Assembly: GCF_000718555.1 (NCBI RefSeq)
Contig: NZ_JOAN01000023.1
Span: 1 to 64,000, forward strand
Direction of reading: 5' to 3'
DNA length: 64,000 bases
From: Micromonospora chokoriensis
GTDB lineage: Bacteria > Actinomycetota > Actinomycetes > Mycobacteriales > Micromonosporaceae
Shown here: one piece after another, positions 48,392 to 57,037 of the stretch
How the letters are laid out: every line of letters starts with the position of its first letter
Numbering within the stretch: position 1 is the first letter of the stretch
The notes under the pieces: generated by a model
The model's input: only the letters and a program-made list of their open reading frames with translations
The model's database searches: none
Told to the model about the DNA's origin: nothing
Made by a program: the position numbers and the translations under genes

Positions 48392-50946
48392 TGTTCCGCG
48401 CGACACTGAAGAGTCTGCTGGCCCGCAAGGTCCGGCTGATCCTGTCCGGCCTGGCGGTGGTGCTCGGGGTGATGTTCGTCTCCGGCGCGTTCGTGCTCAC
48501 CGACACGCTGGGTCGCTCCTTCGACTCGGTCTTCGCCGACGGCTTCTCTGAGATCGACGTGAACGTCGCGGCGAAGCCGAAGGTGCAGGTCAACGAGATG
48601 GAGGGCGAGCAGACCGCCTCCCCGCTGCCGGCGGCCGTGGTGGACCGGGTCAAGCAGGTGCCGGGGGTCGCCTCGGCGACGGGCATCGTCAACGCCGACG
48701 GCGCCCGGGTGATCGGCAGGAACGGCAAGGTGGTCACCTCGTTCGGCCCGCCGCAGTTGGGCGAGAACTGGACCGGCGAGAGTGAGCTGCTGAAGCTGCG
48801 TGAGGGGCGCGCGCCGCAGGCCGAGGACGAGATCGTCATCAACAAGTCGTTGGCCACGGCCGCGAAGGTGCAGGTCGGCCAGAAGGTCGGCGTGCTCACC
48901 GCGTTCGAGTCGAAGAAGCGGGAGTTCACCCTGGTCGGCATCGCCGGTTACAGCGGTGACCGAGATTCGATCGGCGGGGTCAACGAGGTCTTCTTCACCA
49001 CACCGGTGGCGCAGCGGCTGATGCTGGGCGAGCCGGACGTGTTCAGCAGCATCACGGTGAACGCCGCCGGCGGTGTGTCGGACGAGGCGCTGCGCGACGA
49101 CGTGGCCCGCACGCTGGGCGCCGACTTCGAGGTGAAGACCGGCGAGCAGGTGGCCGCGGACGCCTCGGCCAGCCTGAAGGAGGGCCTGTCCTTCTTCAAC
49201 AAGATCCTGCTCGGCTTCGCCGCGGTGGCGCTGCTGGTGGGCACCTTCCTGATCCTCAACACCTTCTCGATCATCGTGGCGCAGCGGACCCGGGAGTTGG
49301 CGCTGATGCGCGCCATCGGGGCCAGCGGCCGACAGATCATCGGTTCGGTGGTGCTGGAGGCCATCGCGGTCGGGTTGATCGCGTCGGTGCTCGGCCTGGC
49401 CGCCGGCATCGGGGTGGGCGCGCTGTTGGCGTTCCTGTTCGGCAAGCTCGCCGGTGGGCTCACCCTGGCCGGCATCGGTGTGCCGGCGGCGGCGGTGATC
49501 GGTTCGTTCGGCGTCGGTCTGGTGATCACCGTGGTGGCGGCGCTGCTGCCGGCGCTGCGGGCGTCCCGGATCCCGCCGATCGCGGCGATGCAGGACGTGG
49601 CCACCCCGGACCGGCCGTTGACCAAGGTCACCGTGGCCGGGTCGCTGGTCACCGGCATTGGCGCGGTGCTGCTGTTCCTCGGGCTCAGCGGCAACGCCGG
49701 CGGTCAGACGCTGGCCACCATCCTCGGTGGGGTGCTGTTCGCCTTCATCGGAGTGGCGTTGCTGACCCCACTGATCAGCCGGCCGGTGGTGAGCCTGCTC
49801 GGCGCGATCTTCTCCTGGTCGGTGCCGGGCAAGCTGGGCCGGCTCAACTCCGGGCGTAACCCGCGCCGCACGGCGATCACCGCCGCCGCGCTGATGGTCG
49901 GCATCGCGCTGGTCACCGGCGTCACGGTCATCCTCGACTCGGCCAAGGGCAGCCTCAGCGCGCTCGCCCAGGACACCATCAAGGCCGAGCTGGTGATCGC
50001 CGGCCAGCAGGGCGGCCCGCGTCCGCCGACGTTCGACCCGAGCGTGCTGGACAAGGCCAAGGCCCTGCCCGGGGTGCAGCTGGTCGACGGCGAGTACGGC
50101 GACATGGCACGGGTCGACGGCGAGGGCACCTGGGTCGCGGTGAGCAGCGACCCGGCGTCGCTGCGGCAGATCTTCGGGGCGAAGCCCACCGCCGGTGACA
50201 TCGACCGGATCGGGCCGACCCAGATGCTGGCCAGCTCGGACACGGCCACCTCCCGTGGCTGGTCGGTGGGCTCGACGGTGAAGGTCCAGCTGACCCGGGG
50301 CGAGGCCCGCACCTACACGGTCAGCGGCATCTACGAGTCGTCGCAGCTGACCAACCCGGTGACGCTGCCGCCGTCCGCGGCGAAGGACTTCGCCATCCCG
50401 CAGCCCATCCAGGGCTTCATCCAGCTGGCCCCGGGCACCCGGGTGTCCGACGTGCAGCCGCAGGTCGAGGCGCTGCTCGCGGACAGCCCCGAGGTGTCGG
50501 TGGCCGACCGGGACGCGTTCATCAAGCAGCAGACCAGCTCACTCGACGGGCTGCTCACGATGATCCAGATCCTGCTCGCGCTGGCCATCGTGATCGCCGT
50601 CCTCGGCATCATCAACACCCTGGCCCTGTCGGTGCTGGAGCGGACCCGCGAGTTGGGTCTGCTGCGGGCGATCGGCCTGCGCCGGTCCCAGACCATGGGC
50701 ATGATCACCGTGGAGGCGGTGGTGATCTCGGTGTTCGGCGCGCTGCTCGGCGTCGCGGTGGGCACCGGCCTCGGCGCCGCGGTGGTCGAGGCGCTCAAGG
50801 ACGAGGGCATCACCGACCTGATCCTGCCCTGGGGGCAGATGGGTCTCTTCCTCGGCCTCGCCGCCATCATCGGCGTGGTGGCCGCGGTGCTCCCGGCCAT
50901 CCGGGCGGCCCGGATCAACGTCCTGGGCGCCATCGCCCACGACTGA
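48391..50946 (+). CDS. FtsX/MacB-type ABC permease with two FtsX domains
   Basis: 851 residues. TM1 (LILSGLAVVLGVMFVSGAFV), a large periplasmic domain (about 40-260), three TMs with FIILNTFSIIVAQRTRELALMRAIGAS-like first FtsX core (seen around 285-315), another TM (about 495) introducing a second extracellular domain, and a second FtsX core with LGIINTLALSVLERTREL. Probably exports or senses a lipid, peptide or antibiotic with the ATPase upstream. A strong terminator follows. Confidence 0.92.
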   Translation: MFRATLKSLLARKVRLILSGLAVVLGVMFVSGAFVLTDTLGRSFDSVFADGFSEIDVNVAAKPKVQVNEMEGEQTASPLPAAVVDRVKQVPGVASATGIVNADGARVIGRNGKVVTSFGPPQLGENWTGESELLKLREGRAPQAEDEIVINKSLATAAKVQVGQKVGVLTAFESKKREFTLVGIAGYSGDRDSIGGVNEVFFTTPVAQRLMLGEPDVFSSITVNAAGGVSDEALRDDVARTLGADFEVKTGEQVAADASASLKEGLSFFNKILLGFAAVALLVGTFLILNTFSIIVAQRTRELALMRAIGASGRQIIGSVVLEAIAVGLIASVLGLAAGIGVGALLAFLFGKLAGGLTLAGIGVPAAAVIGSFGVGLVITVVAALLPALRASRIPPIAAMQDVATPDRPLTKVTVAGSLVTGIGAVLLFLGLSGNAGGQTLATILGGVLFAFIGVALLTPLISRPVVSLLGAIFSWSVPGKLGRLNSGRNPRRTAITAAALMVGIALVTGVTVILDSAKGSLSALAQDTIKAELVIAGQQGGPRPPTFDPSVLDKAKALPGVQLVDGEYGDMARVDGEGTWVAVSSDPASLRQIFGAKPTAGDIDRIGPTQMLASSDTATSRGWSVGSTVKVQLTRGEARTYTVSGIYESSQLTNPVTLPPSAAKDFAIPQPIQGFIQLAPGTRVSDVQPQVEALLADSPEVSVADRDAFIKQQTSSLDGLLTMIQILLALAIVIAVLGIINTLALSVLERTRELGLLRAIGLRRSQTMGMITVEAVVISVFGALLGVAVGTGLGAAVVEALKDEGITDLILPWGQMGLFLGLAAIIGVVAAVLPAIRAARINVLGAIAHD

Positions 50947-50957
50947 TCGGCACTCCC

Positions 50958-50994
50958 GAGACCCCCGGTCGCCATCCGCGCGACCGGGGGTCTC
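50958..50994 (+). terminator. Terminator of the ABC exporter operon
   Basis: A perfect 15-bp stem (50958-50972 with 50980-50994) and a 7-base loop 11 bases after the permease stop; followed by CGGCTTGT. Confidence 0.8.
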
Positions 50995-51103
50995 GGCTTG
51001 TCCCATTCCCCCTCGGCGCCCGCCCCCGACTGCCAGGCTGGTGCTGCCGGCAGGTCGTCGGCCCGCCCACGACCCGGGCGGCCGGAGAGCCGGGGCCGGT
51101 GAA

Positions 51104-51481
51104 ATGACCGATCAGGACGCGTACCAGCGGGCACTCGACAACGCCGAGCGGCTGCTCGGCCAGCCGTTGGTCCTGCCGCTCGGCGAGGGCGAACCGTCGG
51201 TGGGGCAGGACTTCCGTCGACTCGCCACCGTGCAGACCTTCGGCGCGGCCTGGCCCCGGGAGGGCCTGGATCTGCGCAGCCGGTGCCTGGTCTCGGTGGC
51301 GATCGCCGCCGCCCTCGGCACCCACGAGCCCCTGCGCGGGCAGCTGCGCATCGCGCTGACCTCGGGCGTGACCAGGGAGGAGATCGTCGAACTGTTCATC
51401 CACCTGGCCGCGTACGCGGGGGCCGCGCGGGCGTTCGACAGCTACCAGGTGGTCGCCGCGGTCTTCGCCGAGCGCCCCTGA
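51104..51481 (+). CDS. Carboxymuconolactone decarboxylase (CMD) family protein
   Basis: 125 residues, all-helical AhpD/CMD fold: FRRLATVQTFGAAWPREGLDLRSRCLV and EPLRGQLRIALTSGVTREEIVELFIHLAAYAG as in 4-carboxymuconolactone decarboxylases. It lacks the CxxC of AhpD-type peroxidases, so a decarboxylase or related role is likelier. ATG 51104 is preceded by GGTGAA only. No aromatic-pathway gene is adjacent. Confidence 0.85.
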   Translation: MTDQDAYQRALDNAERLLGQPLVLPLGEGEPSVGQDFRRLATVQTFGAAWPREGLDLRSRCLVSVAIAAALGTHEPLRGQLRIALTSGVTREEIVELFIHLAAYAGAARAFDSYQVVAAVFAERP

Positions 51482-51496
51482 CCAGCGCCGGCTGGG

Positions 51497-52204
51497 TCAG
51501 CCGGTCGCCGCGGCCCGATCGGTCAGCAGCGCCGCGAGCAGCTCCAGGTCCACACCGGTCAGGCTCTCCACCTGGTGTACGCCGACAGTGCTGGGCAACG
51601 CCACCTCCGCCGGTACGGCCAGCACCGCAGCGCCCGAGGCGAGCGCGCTGGCCACCCCGGTCGGTGAGTCCTCGATCGCCACGCAGCGCTCGATCGGCAC
51701 ACCCAGCAGCCGGGCCGCGGTCAGGTAGGGCTCGGGGTGCGGCTTGGCCGCCACCACCTCGTCGCCGCAGACCACCGTGTCGAAGTTGTCCCGACCGAGG
51801 GTGTCCAGGGCGATCTCGACAAGCGCCCGAGGGCTGGAGGTGACAAGCGCGGTGGGGATCCCCGCCGCGCGGACCGCACGCAGCAGGTCGAACGCGCCAG
51901 GTTGCCAAGGCAGACCGGTGCGGAACAGCTCCAGGATTCGGGCGTTGATCCACGCCCCGCTGATCTCCGGATCCCGCTCGGGTTGCCCCAGGTCGTCGTG
52001 CAGGAGGCGCATCGACTCAGCCATGGCGGTGCCGATGATCGACCGGCGGGCGTCGACGGAGAGTTCACCCCCGTACTCCCGGGCGAGTTCCTGCAACGCG
52101 ACGTCCCACAGCTTCTCGCTGTCGACCAACGTGCCGTCCATGTCGAAGAGCACGGCGGCGGGGTGATGGCTGCTCAGCGGAACCTCCAGGGTCGTGACCG
52201 ACAC
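51497..52204 (-). CDS. HAD-superfamily phosphatase (beta-phosphoglucomutase-like)
   Basis: 235 residues: LFDMDGTLVDSE (D21 nucleophile, D23 acid/base), four-helix cap, TALVTSSPRAL (motif II Thr/Ser), AAKPHPEPYL (motif III Lys) and CVAIEDSPTGVASALASG (motif IV). A sugar-phosphate phosphatase or mutase of subfamily IA. GTG 52204 chosen; CAGGAT 5 bases upstream is a possible -10, and start choice is uncertain. Confidence 0.87.
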   Translation of the reverse strand: MSVTTLEVPLSSHHPAAVLFDMDGTLVDSEKLWDVALQELAREYGGELSVDARRSIIGTAMAESMRLLHDDLGQPERDPEISGAWINARILELFRTGLPWQPGAFDLLRAVRAAGIPTALVTSSPRALVEIALDTLGRDNFDTVVCGDEVVAAKPHPEPYLTAARLLGVPIERCVAIEDSPTGVASALASGAAVLAVPAEVALPSTVGVHQVESLTGVDLELLAALLTDRAAATG

Positions 52205-52274
52205 CGGCGATCCTGCCAGCACCACCCGTGACCGGTGGCGGCAACGGGCATCGGGGTGATCCGGGCAACCCCGC

Positions 52275-53018
52275 TCAGCCCAGGTCGCACTCCTTCAGGG
52301 AACCCTCGTAGCCCCGGAAGAACCTGTCGGTGCGCTGCTCGGCGGTGCCGTGCGCCCCCTCCGCGAACCACGGCTGGTCCGGGTCGTCGCCGACCGCCGC
52401 CACCCCCTCCCGGAACTCGTCCAGGTCGCCCTCGGCGAGGGTCAGGGCACCGGAGCGCACCGAGTCGCCGAGGTACGCCCCGGCCATGCAGTCGGCCTGC
52501 AACTCCTGCTGGATGGTGAAGTTGTAGTTGATGCCGAGGCGCACCTGGATGGCGTGCGCGTACTCGTGCCCCAGCAGGTAGAACACGAACGCGTCGCCGA
52601 CCTGGCGGAACGCCGCCACCGACCACGCCACGTCGTACGCGATGAAGTCGCCCCGCGAGCAGTAGACGGCGTTGTTGCGGGGCAACGGCTGCCCGCCGCA
52701 GGACACCTCGCCGTCGCGCTGGTACGGGATGATCCGCCGGACCGGTTGGAACCGCTGCCCGGACTCCTTGAACTGGGCCGCCCAGTACCGCTCGGCGACC
52801 GCCTGCGCGTCGGCGACGTCCTGCTCGAACTCGGCGACGCTTGTGGTGCTGTCGGCCCGGGTGGTGCCCGGCGCCGGCGAGGCGGCCGACGGGCTCGCCC
52901 CCGGGCGCTCCGCCTCCGGCTCGGCCAGCCCACCGCCGGCGCAGGCGAGCGACACCAGCGCGGCGATCAGCAGACCCGCCACCGGGCCCCGCGCGTCGCG
53001 TCCGAACCGTGCCCCCAC
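52275..53018 (-). CDS. Putative neutral zinc metallopeptidase lipoprotein (YpfJ-like)
   Basis: 247 residues: lipoprotein signal with lipobox LVSLAC (C26), a low-complexity linker, then the neutral zinc peptidase domain with GHEYAHAIQ (HExxH at about residue 150) and downstream QELQADCMAGAY giving the third ligand. Four conserved Cys (CGG, YCSRG, DCM, ECDLG) may form disulfides. GTG 53018 has GGGGAGG just upstream; the open frame to 53111 is not needed. Substrate unknown. Confidence 0.88.
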   Translation of the reverse strand: MGARFGRDARGPVAGLLIAALVSLACAGGGLAEPEAERPGASPSAASPAPGTTRADSTTSVAEFEQDVADAQAVAERYWAAQFKESGQRFQPVRRIIPYQRDGEVSCGGQPLPRNNAVYCSRGDFIAYDVAWSVAAFRQVGDAFVFYLLGHEYAHAIQVRLGINYNFTIQQELQADCMAGAYLGDSVRSGALTLAEGDLDEFREGVAAVGDDPDQPWFAEGAHGTAEQRTDRFFRGYEGSLKECDLG

Positions 53019-53132
53019 TGTGCCTCCCCAGACATCGGCGCTCACGCTGCGCCGTACCCCGACGATACGACCGCCACGCCCATCACCGGATTCACGCGCA
53101 GGGTGGCCCAACGGTTCACGCCGGTGGGGCGT

Positions 53133-53342
53133 TCAGCCACTGGACTCCCGGCCGCGCTGCCAGGTGCTCCCCTGGTCACCGTGCCGCTCGGCCTCGTACC
53201 GCTGCTGGCGCCCCCGAGCCTCCCGCCCAGCCACCGGATCGTCGCCCGCTGCCTCACCGGACCGCCCCCGCCACACCAAGACCCCGCCCGCAACACCGGC
53301 CAGAACCACAAAAACCGAAACCACCACCCACACAGTCCCCAT
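53133..53342 (-). CDS. Small membrane-anchored protein
   Basis: 69 residues: one N-terminal transmembrane helix ([21 protein letters not shown]) and a hydrophilic Arg/Gln/Glu tail. No family recognised. TAGGTT lies 6 bases before the ATG, the same leaderless layout as neighbours, supporting a real gene. Confidence 0.6.
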   Translation of the reverse strand: MGTVWVVVSVFVVLAGVAGGVLVWRGRSGEAAGDDPVAGREARGRQQRYEAERHGDQGSTWQRGRESSG

Positions 53343-53348
53343 CCCGCC

Positions 53349-53354
53349 AACCTA
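53349..53354 (-). promoter_or_regulatory. -10 box of the 69-residue membrane protein gene
   Basis: TAGGTT on the minus strand, 6 bases before ATG 53342. Confidence 0.5.
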
Positions 53355-53383
53355 ACCGCCGCTCACCACCCCGCACCTCCGGT

Positions 53384-53438
53384 GATCATGAAGTTAGCGT
53401 CACTCGGCCCGGCGTGTCGTGACGCTAACTTCATGATC
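53384..53438. repeat. Perfect palindromic hairpin, copy 2 of the family at 24662
   Basis: 20-bp perfect arms (53384-53403 and 53419-53438) with a 15-base loop. It shares GATCATGAAGTTA at the outer stem and GGCGTGTC in the loop with copy 1, while the inner stem (GCGTCAC/GTGACGC against TTGCC/GGCAA) is different but still complementary. Confidence 0.8.
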
Positions 53439-53550
53439 GACAGGTCGGGTGGGTTCAGCGCGTCCGGGGGCGGGGGGCGGGTTCGACGTCTCCTGTGGGG
53501 GTGCCGGGATGGCGTCGCCGCCCGCCGGGTGGGCCGGCGGGCCGTGCGGG

Positions 53551-54651
53551 TCAGGGGCTGGCGGCCAGGAAGACGAAGGCGGCCAGCAGCACCAGGTGTA
53601 CGCCGCCCTGCAAGACGTTGGCCCGGCCGGGCACCACGGTGAGCACGGAGGTCACGGCGGTGAGCGCGAGCAGGGCGAGCTGGGTGCCGCCGAGGCCGAG
53701 CAGAAGCGGACCGTCCAGCCAGATCGAGGCGATCGCGATGGCGGGGATGGTCAGGCCGATGCTGGCCATCGCCGAGCCGAGCGCGAGGTTCAGGCTGATC
53801 TGCACTCGGTCGCGGCGGGCGGCGCGGGCGGCGGCCAGGGTCTCCGGCAGCAGCACCAGCAGGGCGATGATCACGCCGACGAAGGCGTGCGGCAGGTTCG
53901 CCGCGGCGACGCCGGCCTCGATGGTCGGGGAGACTGTCTTGGCGTCGCCGACCACCGCGATCAGCGCCACCAGCAGCAGCCCCAGGCTGACCAGCGCCGC
54001 GCGGGTCGTCGGCGGCTTGGCGTGCTCCTCCGCGTCGATCACCTGGCCCCGGCTGTCGACCGGCAGGAAGTAGTCGCGGTGCCGGCCGGTCTGCACGAGC
54101 ACGAACAGCCCGTAGAGCGCCAGCGAGGCGACGGCCGCGAAGGCGAGCTGGGCCGGGCTGAACTCGGGGCCGGGCCGGGCGGTGGTGAAGGTCGGAATGA
54201 CCAGACTCAGGGTGGCCAGGGTGATCACGGTGGCCAGAGCCCCGCCGGTGCCCTCCGGGTTGAAGACCGCGACGCGTCGGCGTAGCGCCCCGAGCAGCAG
54301 GGACAGGCCGAGGATCCCGTTACAGGTGATCATGACGGCGGCGAAGACGGTGTCCCGGGCGAGCGACTGGGTCTTCTCCGGCCCGCTGATCATCAGCGTG
54401 ACGATGAGGGCGACCTCGATCACGGTGACCGCGACGGCGAGCACCAACGACCCGTACGGCTCCCCCACCCGGTGGGCGACCACCTCCGCGTGGTGCACGG
54501 CCGCGAGCACAGCGCCGCCCAACAGCAGCGCGACCACCACGATGATCGGGCCGGGCAGGTTCCGCCCCCAGGTGGCGATCAACACCAGGACAGCGAGCAC
54601 GGGTACGACGACAGTCCAGTCGGTCAGGCGGGAGCGAAGCAGGGCGGCCAT
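53551..54651 (-). CDS. ChaA-like calcium/proton antiporter
   Basis: 366 residues, eleven or so transmembrane helices with two inverted Na_Ca_ex repeats: VAVTVIEVALIVTLM (conserved Glu) with GILGLSLLLGALR in the first, and LLVLLPETLAAARAARRDRVQISLNLALGSAMASIGLTIP (acidic Glu, then SxNLxLGSAxAS) in the second. Exports Ca2+ or Na+ for H+. CACTCT 7 bases before the ATG may be a weak -10. Confidence 0.9.
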   Translation of the reverse strand: MAALLRSRLTDWTVVVPVLAVLVLIATWGRNLPGPIIVVVALLLGGAVLAAVHHAEVVAHRVGEPYGSLVLAVAVTVIEVALIVTLMISGPEKTQSLARDTVFAAVMITCNGILGLSLLLGALRRRVAVFNPEGTGGALATVITLATLSLVIPTFTTARPGPEFSPAQLAFAAVASLALYGLFVLVQTGRHRDYFLPVDSRGQVIDAEEHAKPPTTRAALVSLGLLLVALIAVVGDAKTVSPTIEAGVAAANLPHAFVGVIIALLVLLPETLAAARAARRDRVQISLNLALGSAMASIGLTIPAIAIASIWLDGPLLLGLGGTQLALLALTAVTSVLTVVPGRANVLQGGVHLVLLAAFVFLAASP

Positions 54652-54737
54652 GCCGTACAGAGTGCCAGGTCAGGTGATCATGTGCCCACCATCGACGCAG
54701 CGGTCCGCGGTGTCGGCGGTCCACACCGGGCAAATCT

Positions 54738-54753
54738 GTAACCCATAGGTTAC
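54738..54753. promoter_or_regulatory. ArsR-family operator/promoter
   Basis: GTAACC-CATA-GGTTAC inverted repeat ending 9 bases before GTG 54763. Its right half contains TAGGTT (54746-54751), a likely -10, so binding would shut off the ArsR-SRPBCC operon. Confidence 0.65.
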
Positions 54754-54762
54754 GCTTCTGGA

Positions 54763-55125
54763 GTGGATGAGGTGGCCGTCGCGATCGCGGACCCGGTCCG
54801 GCGACACATCCTGAGCATGTTGCGCGACGAACCCCGCTCCGCCGGCGACATCGCCCAGCGATTCACGATCAGCCGGCCCGCCATCAGCCGCCACCTGCGG
54901 GTCCTGCGCGAAAGTGGGCTGGTCCGCGACGAGCTGGTCGGCCGCCAACGGATCTACCGACTCGATCCCGGCCCGCTCGCTCCGCTGCTCGACTGGCTCA
55001 CCGGGCTCACCACAATCGACCGGTGGGAGCGGCACCTCGACGCGTTGGAGACCGAGGTCTATCGCACCCGCCGAGAGCGCCGCAGCCGCGGCCCGGCGGA
55101 GCACCGAAGGGAGCACACGGCATGA
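54763..55125 (+). CDS. ArsR-family transcriptional regulator
   Basis: 120 residues: winged helix with IADPVRRHILSMLRDEPRSAGDIAQRF and recognition helix RPAISRHLRVLRESGLV, then VGRQRIYRLDPGPL wing. No Cys pairs for metal binding, so it belongs to the metal-independent group usually paired with SRPBCC (AHSA1) genes. ATGA overlap with the next gene. Probably autorepressed through the palindrome upstream. Confidence 0.9.
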   Translation: MDEVAVAIADPVRRHILSMLRDEPRSAGDIAQRFTISRPAISRHLRVLRESGLVRDELVGRQRIYRLDPGPLAPLLDWLTGLTTIDRWERHLDALETEVYRTRRERRSRGPAEHRREHTA

Positions 55126-55628
55126 CCCGTACACCCGCCGGACGCCTGTTTCGCACCGACACCGGACACGATCTCGTCCTCACCCGGACCTTCCGCGCCG
55201 CGGCGGCGGACGTCTGGGCCAGCCTGACCGAGTCGGAGCGCACGGCCCGCTGGTTCGGCCCGTGGGAGGGCGACGCCGGGCCCGGACGGACCATCCGGGT
55301 CCAGATGGCGTACGAGGAGCAGCAGCCCTGGTGTGAGGTTCGCATCGACGCGTGCGAACCGGGAGAGCGCCTCGCCGTCTCGATGATCGACAGCTACGGC
55401 ACCTGGCTGTTGGAGCTGTCGCTGACCGAGACCGACGGCAGCACCGAGCTGCGGTTCGTGCAACACCTGAGCAACATCGAGGGCATCGCCGAGGTGGGCG
55501 CCGGCTGGGAGTACTACCTGGACATGCTCGTCGCCTCCCGGGACGGCTCGCCGCGCCCGGAGTTCGACGACTACCACCCCGCGATGCGGCCCTACTACCA
55601 AGGGCTGGCCGCCGCCCCGGGCGGTTAG
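55122..55628 (+). CDS. SRPBCC/AHSA1-domain protein
   Basis: 168 residues, START-like hydrophobic-pocket fold: LVLTRTFRAAAADVWASLTESERTARWFGPW and LELSLTETDGSTELRFVQHL are typical of the AHSA1 group. Ligand unknown. Translationally coupled to the ArsR regulator upstream; its 3' end overlaps the convergent mug gene by 4 bases. Confidence 0.88.
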   Translation: MTRTPAGRLFRTDTGHDLVLTRTFRAAAADVWASLTESERTARWFGPWEGDAGPGRTIRVQMAYEEQQPWCEVRIDACEPGERLAVSMIDSYGTWLLELSLTETDGSTELRFVQHLSNIEGIAEVGAGWEYYLDMLVASRDGSPRPEFDDYHPAMRPYYQGLAAAPGG

Positions 55629-56194
55629 GGGTCGAGTGCCCGCCGCAGCCTGGCGAACTCGGCGGTCAACGCCGGCAGGGGGAAGTGCGCGTTGAGCCCA
55701 CTGGGGTTCGGCAGCACCCAGACCCGGGCCGGGCCCAGCCGATCCGGTCGCGCACCCAGCCCGGCCTTCGGCTGGGCGAAGGCGATCCGGTACGCGGTCA
55801 CCCCGAGGATCGCCACCCAGCGCGGCCGGTAGCGCTCGGCCTTCACCGCCAACCCGGTGACCCCGGCCACCAGCTCCTCCGCCGTCAGCTCGGCAGCGCG
55901 GGCGGTGGCCCGGTTGCTCAGGCTGGTGATGCCCAGGCCCTGCCGCAGCAACTCGTCGCGTTCCCACGAGTGCAGCTGCCGATCGGTGAAGCCAGCCCCG
56001 TGCAGAGCCGGCCAGAACCGGCTGCCCCGACGGGCGAACGGCTCCCCCACGGCGGCCGAATAGAGGCCCGGGTTGTAGCCACAGAACAGCACTCGCAGCC
56101 CGGGGCCGATGATGTCCGGCAGACCTCGGCCGGCCGCCGCCGCCACCTCCTGCGGGGTCGGTCGCCGCGCCGGCCCCGCACGCTGCGCGTCCAT
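55625..56194 (-). CDS. mug: G/U mismatch-specific DNA glycosylase (Mug family)
   Basis: 189 residues: GYNPGLYSA (active-site Asn, N41), RFWPALHGAGF, GITSLSNRATARAAEL and the DNA-intercalation loop PNPSGLNAHF of Mug/TDG uracil glycosylases. Removes uracil or ethenocytosine opposite guanine. CAGGAT 7 bases before the ATG may be its -10. Confidence 0.92.
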   Translation of the reverse strand: MDAQRAGPARRPTPQEVAAAAGRGLPDIIGPGLRVLFCGYNPGLYSAAVGEPFARRGSRFWPALHGAGFTDRQLHSWERDELLRQGLGITSLSNRATARAAELTAEELVAGVTGLAVKAERYRPRWVAILGVTAYRIAFAQPKAGLGARPDRLGPARVWVLPNPSGLNAHFPLPALTAEFARLRRALDP

Positions 56195-56256
56195 CCCACC
56201 GATCCTGCCCTACGCCCCGATGCCGGGCCCGGCGTACGTCTTGACACCCTCAACGG

Positions 56257-57000
56257 ATGCAGTCAACCGACCACCTCGCCGCCAGCCGTTACGCGCGGAT
56301 GCGCTGGAACACTCCGCTCTCGCCGGAGCACGCCGCGCTGCTGCTGCAACGGCTCGACATCCGCCCCGGCGCGCGCGTGCTCGACCTCGGTTGTGGCTGG
56401 GGTGAGCTGCTGCTGCGGGCGGTCGCCGCTGGCGGTGTCTCCGGCCCGGTCGCGACCAGGGGCGTCGGCGTCGACACCGACGATGCCGCGCTCGCCCGGG
56501 GGCGGCGGCTCGCCGCGGGTCGGTCGTTGAACCGGCACGTCGCCTTCGTGATGGGGGAAGCGGCGGCCTGGCAGGAGCCCGCCGACCGGGTCCTCTGCAT
56601 CGGCTCGGCCCACGCCTTCGGCGGCACCTCGGCCGCGCTCGACGCGCTCGCCGCCGTGGTCCGCCCCGGTGGGCGGCTGCTGTTCGGCGACGCGTACTGG
56701 GAGCGGCCCCCCACGGCGGAGATCGCCGAGGTCTTCGGCCCGGAGGTCCCGACCCTTTCCGGGCTGATCGAGGCCGCCCGTGAGCGCGGCTGGCGGTTGT
56801 TGCACCTGAGCACCGCCGACCAGCGGGAGTGGGACGACTTCGAGTCCACCTGGCTGGCCGGGCGGCAGGAGTGGCTGCTGGCGTACCCGGAGGATCCCCG
56901 CGCGGCCGACGTCCGCGCGGAGCTCGACGACCGGCTGCGTCAGTACGTCGGCGGTTACCGAGGCGTCCTCGGCCTCGCCTACCTCGTGCTCGGCCGCTGA
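56257..57000 (+). CDS. Class I SAM-dependent methyltransferase
   Basis: 247 residues: LDIRPGARVLDLGCGWGELLLR (motif I, SAM glycine loop), GVGVDTDDAALARGRRLA (motif II acidic), VVRPGGRLLFGDAYW (motif V-VI). The C-terminal part WDDFESTWLAGRQEWL is common in small-molecule methyltransferases. Substrate unknown. Followed at close range by the CPBP protease gene. Confidence 0.87.
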   Translation: MQSTDHLAASRYARMRWNTPLSPEHAALLLQRLDIRPGARVLDLGCGWGELLLRAVAAGGVSGPVATRGVGVDTDDAALARGRRLAAGRSLNRHVAFVMGEAAAWQEPADRVLCIGSAHAFGGTSAALDALAAVVRPGGRLLFGDAYWERPPTAEIAEVFGPEVPTLSGLIEAARERGWRLLHLSTADQREWDDFESTWLAGRQEWLLAYPEDPRAADVRAELDDRLRQYVGGYRGVLGLAYLVLGR

Positions 57001-57024
57001 CGGCTCGCCCTTGACGCCGCTGGC

Positions 57025-57030
57025 TACGCT
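57025..57030 (+). promoter_or_regulatory. -10 box of the CPBP protease gene (leaderless)
   Basis: TACGCT, 7 bases, GTG 57038. Confidence 0.5.
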
Positions 57031-57037
57031 GCGCGTG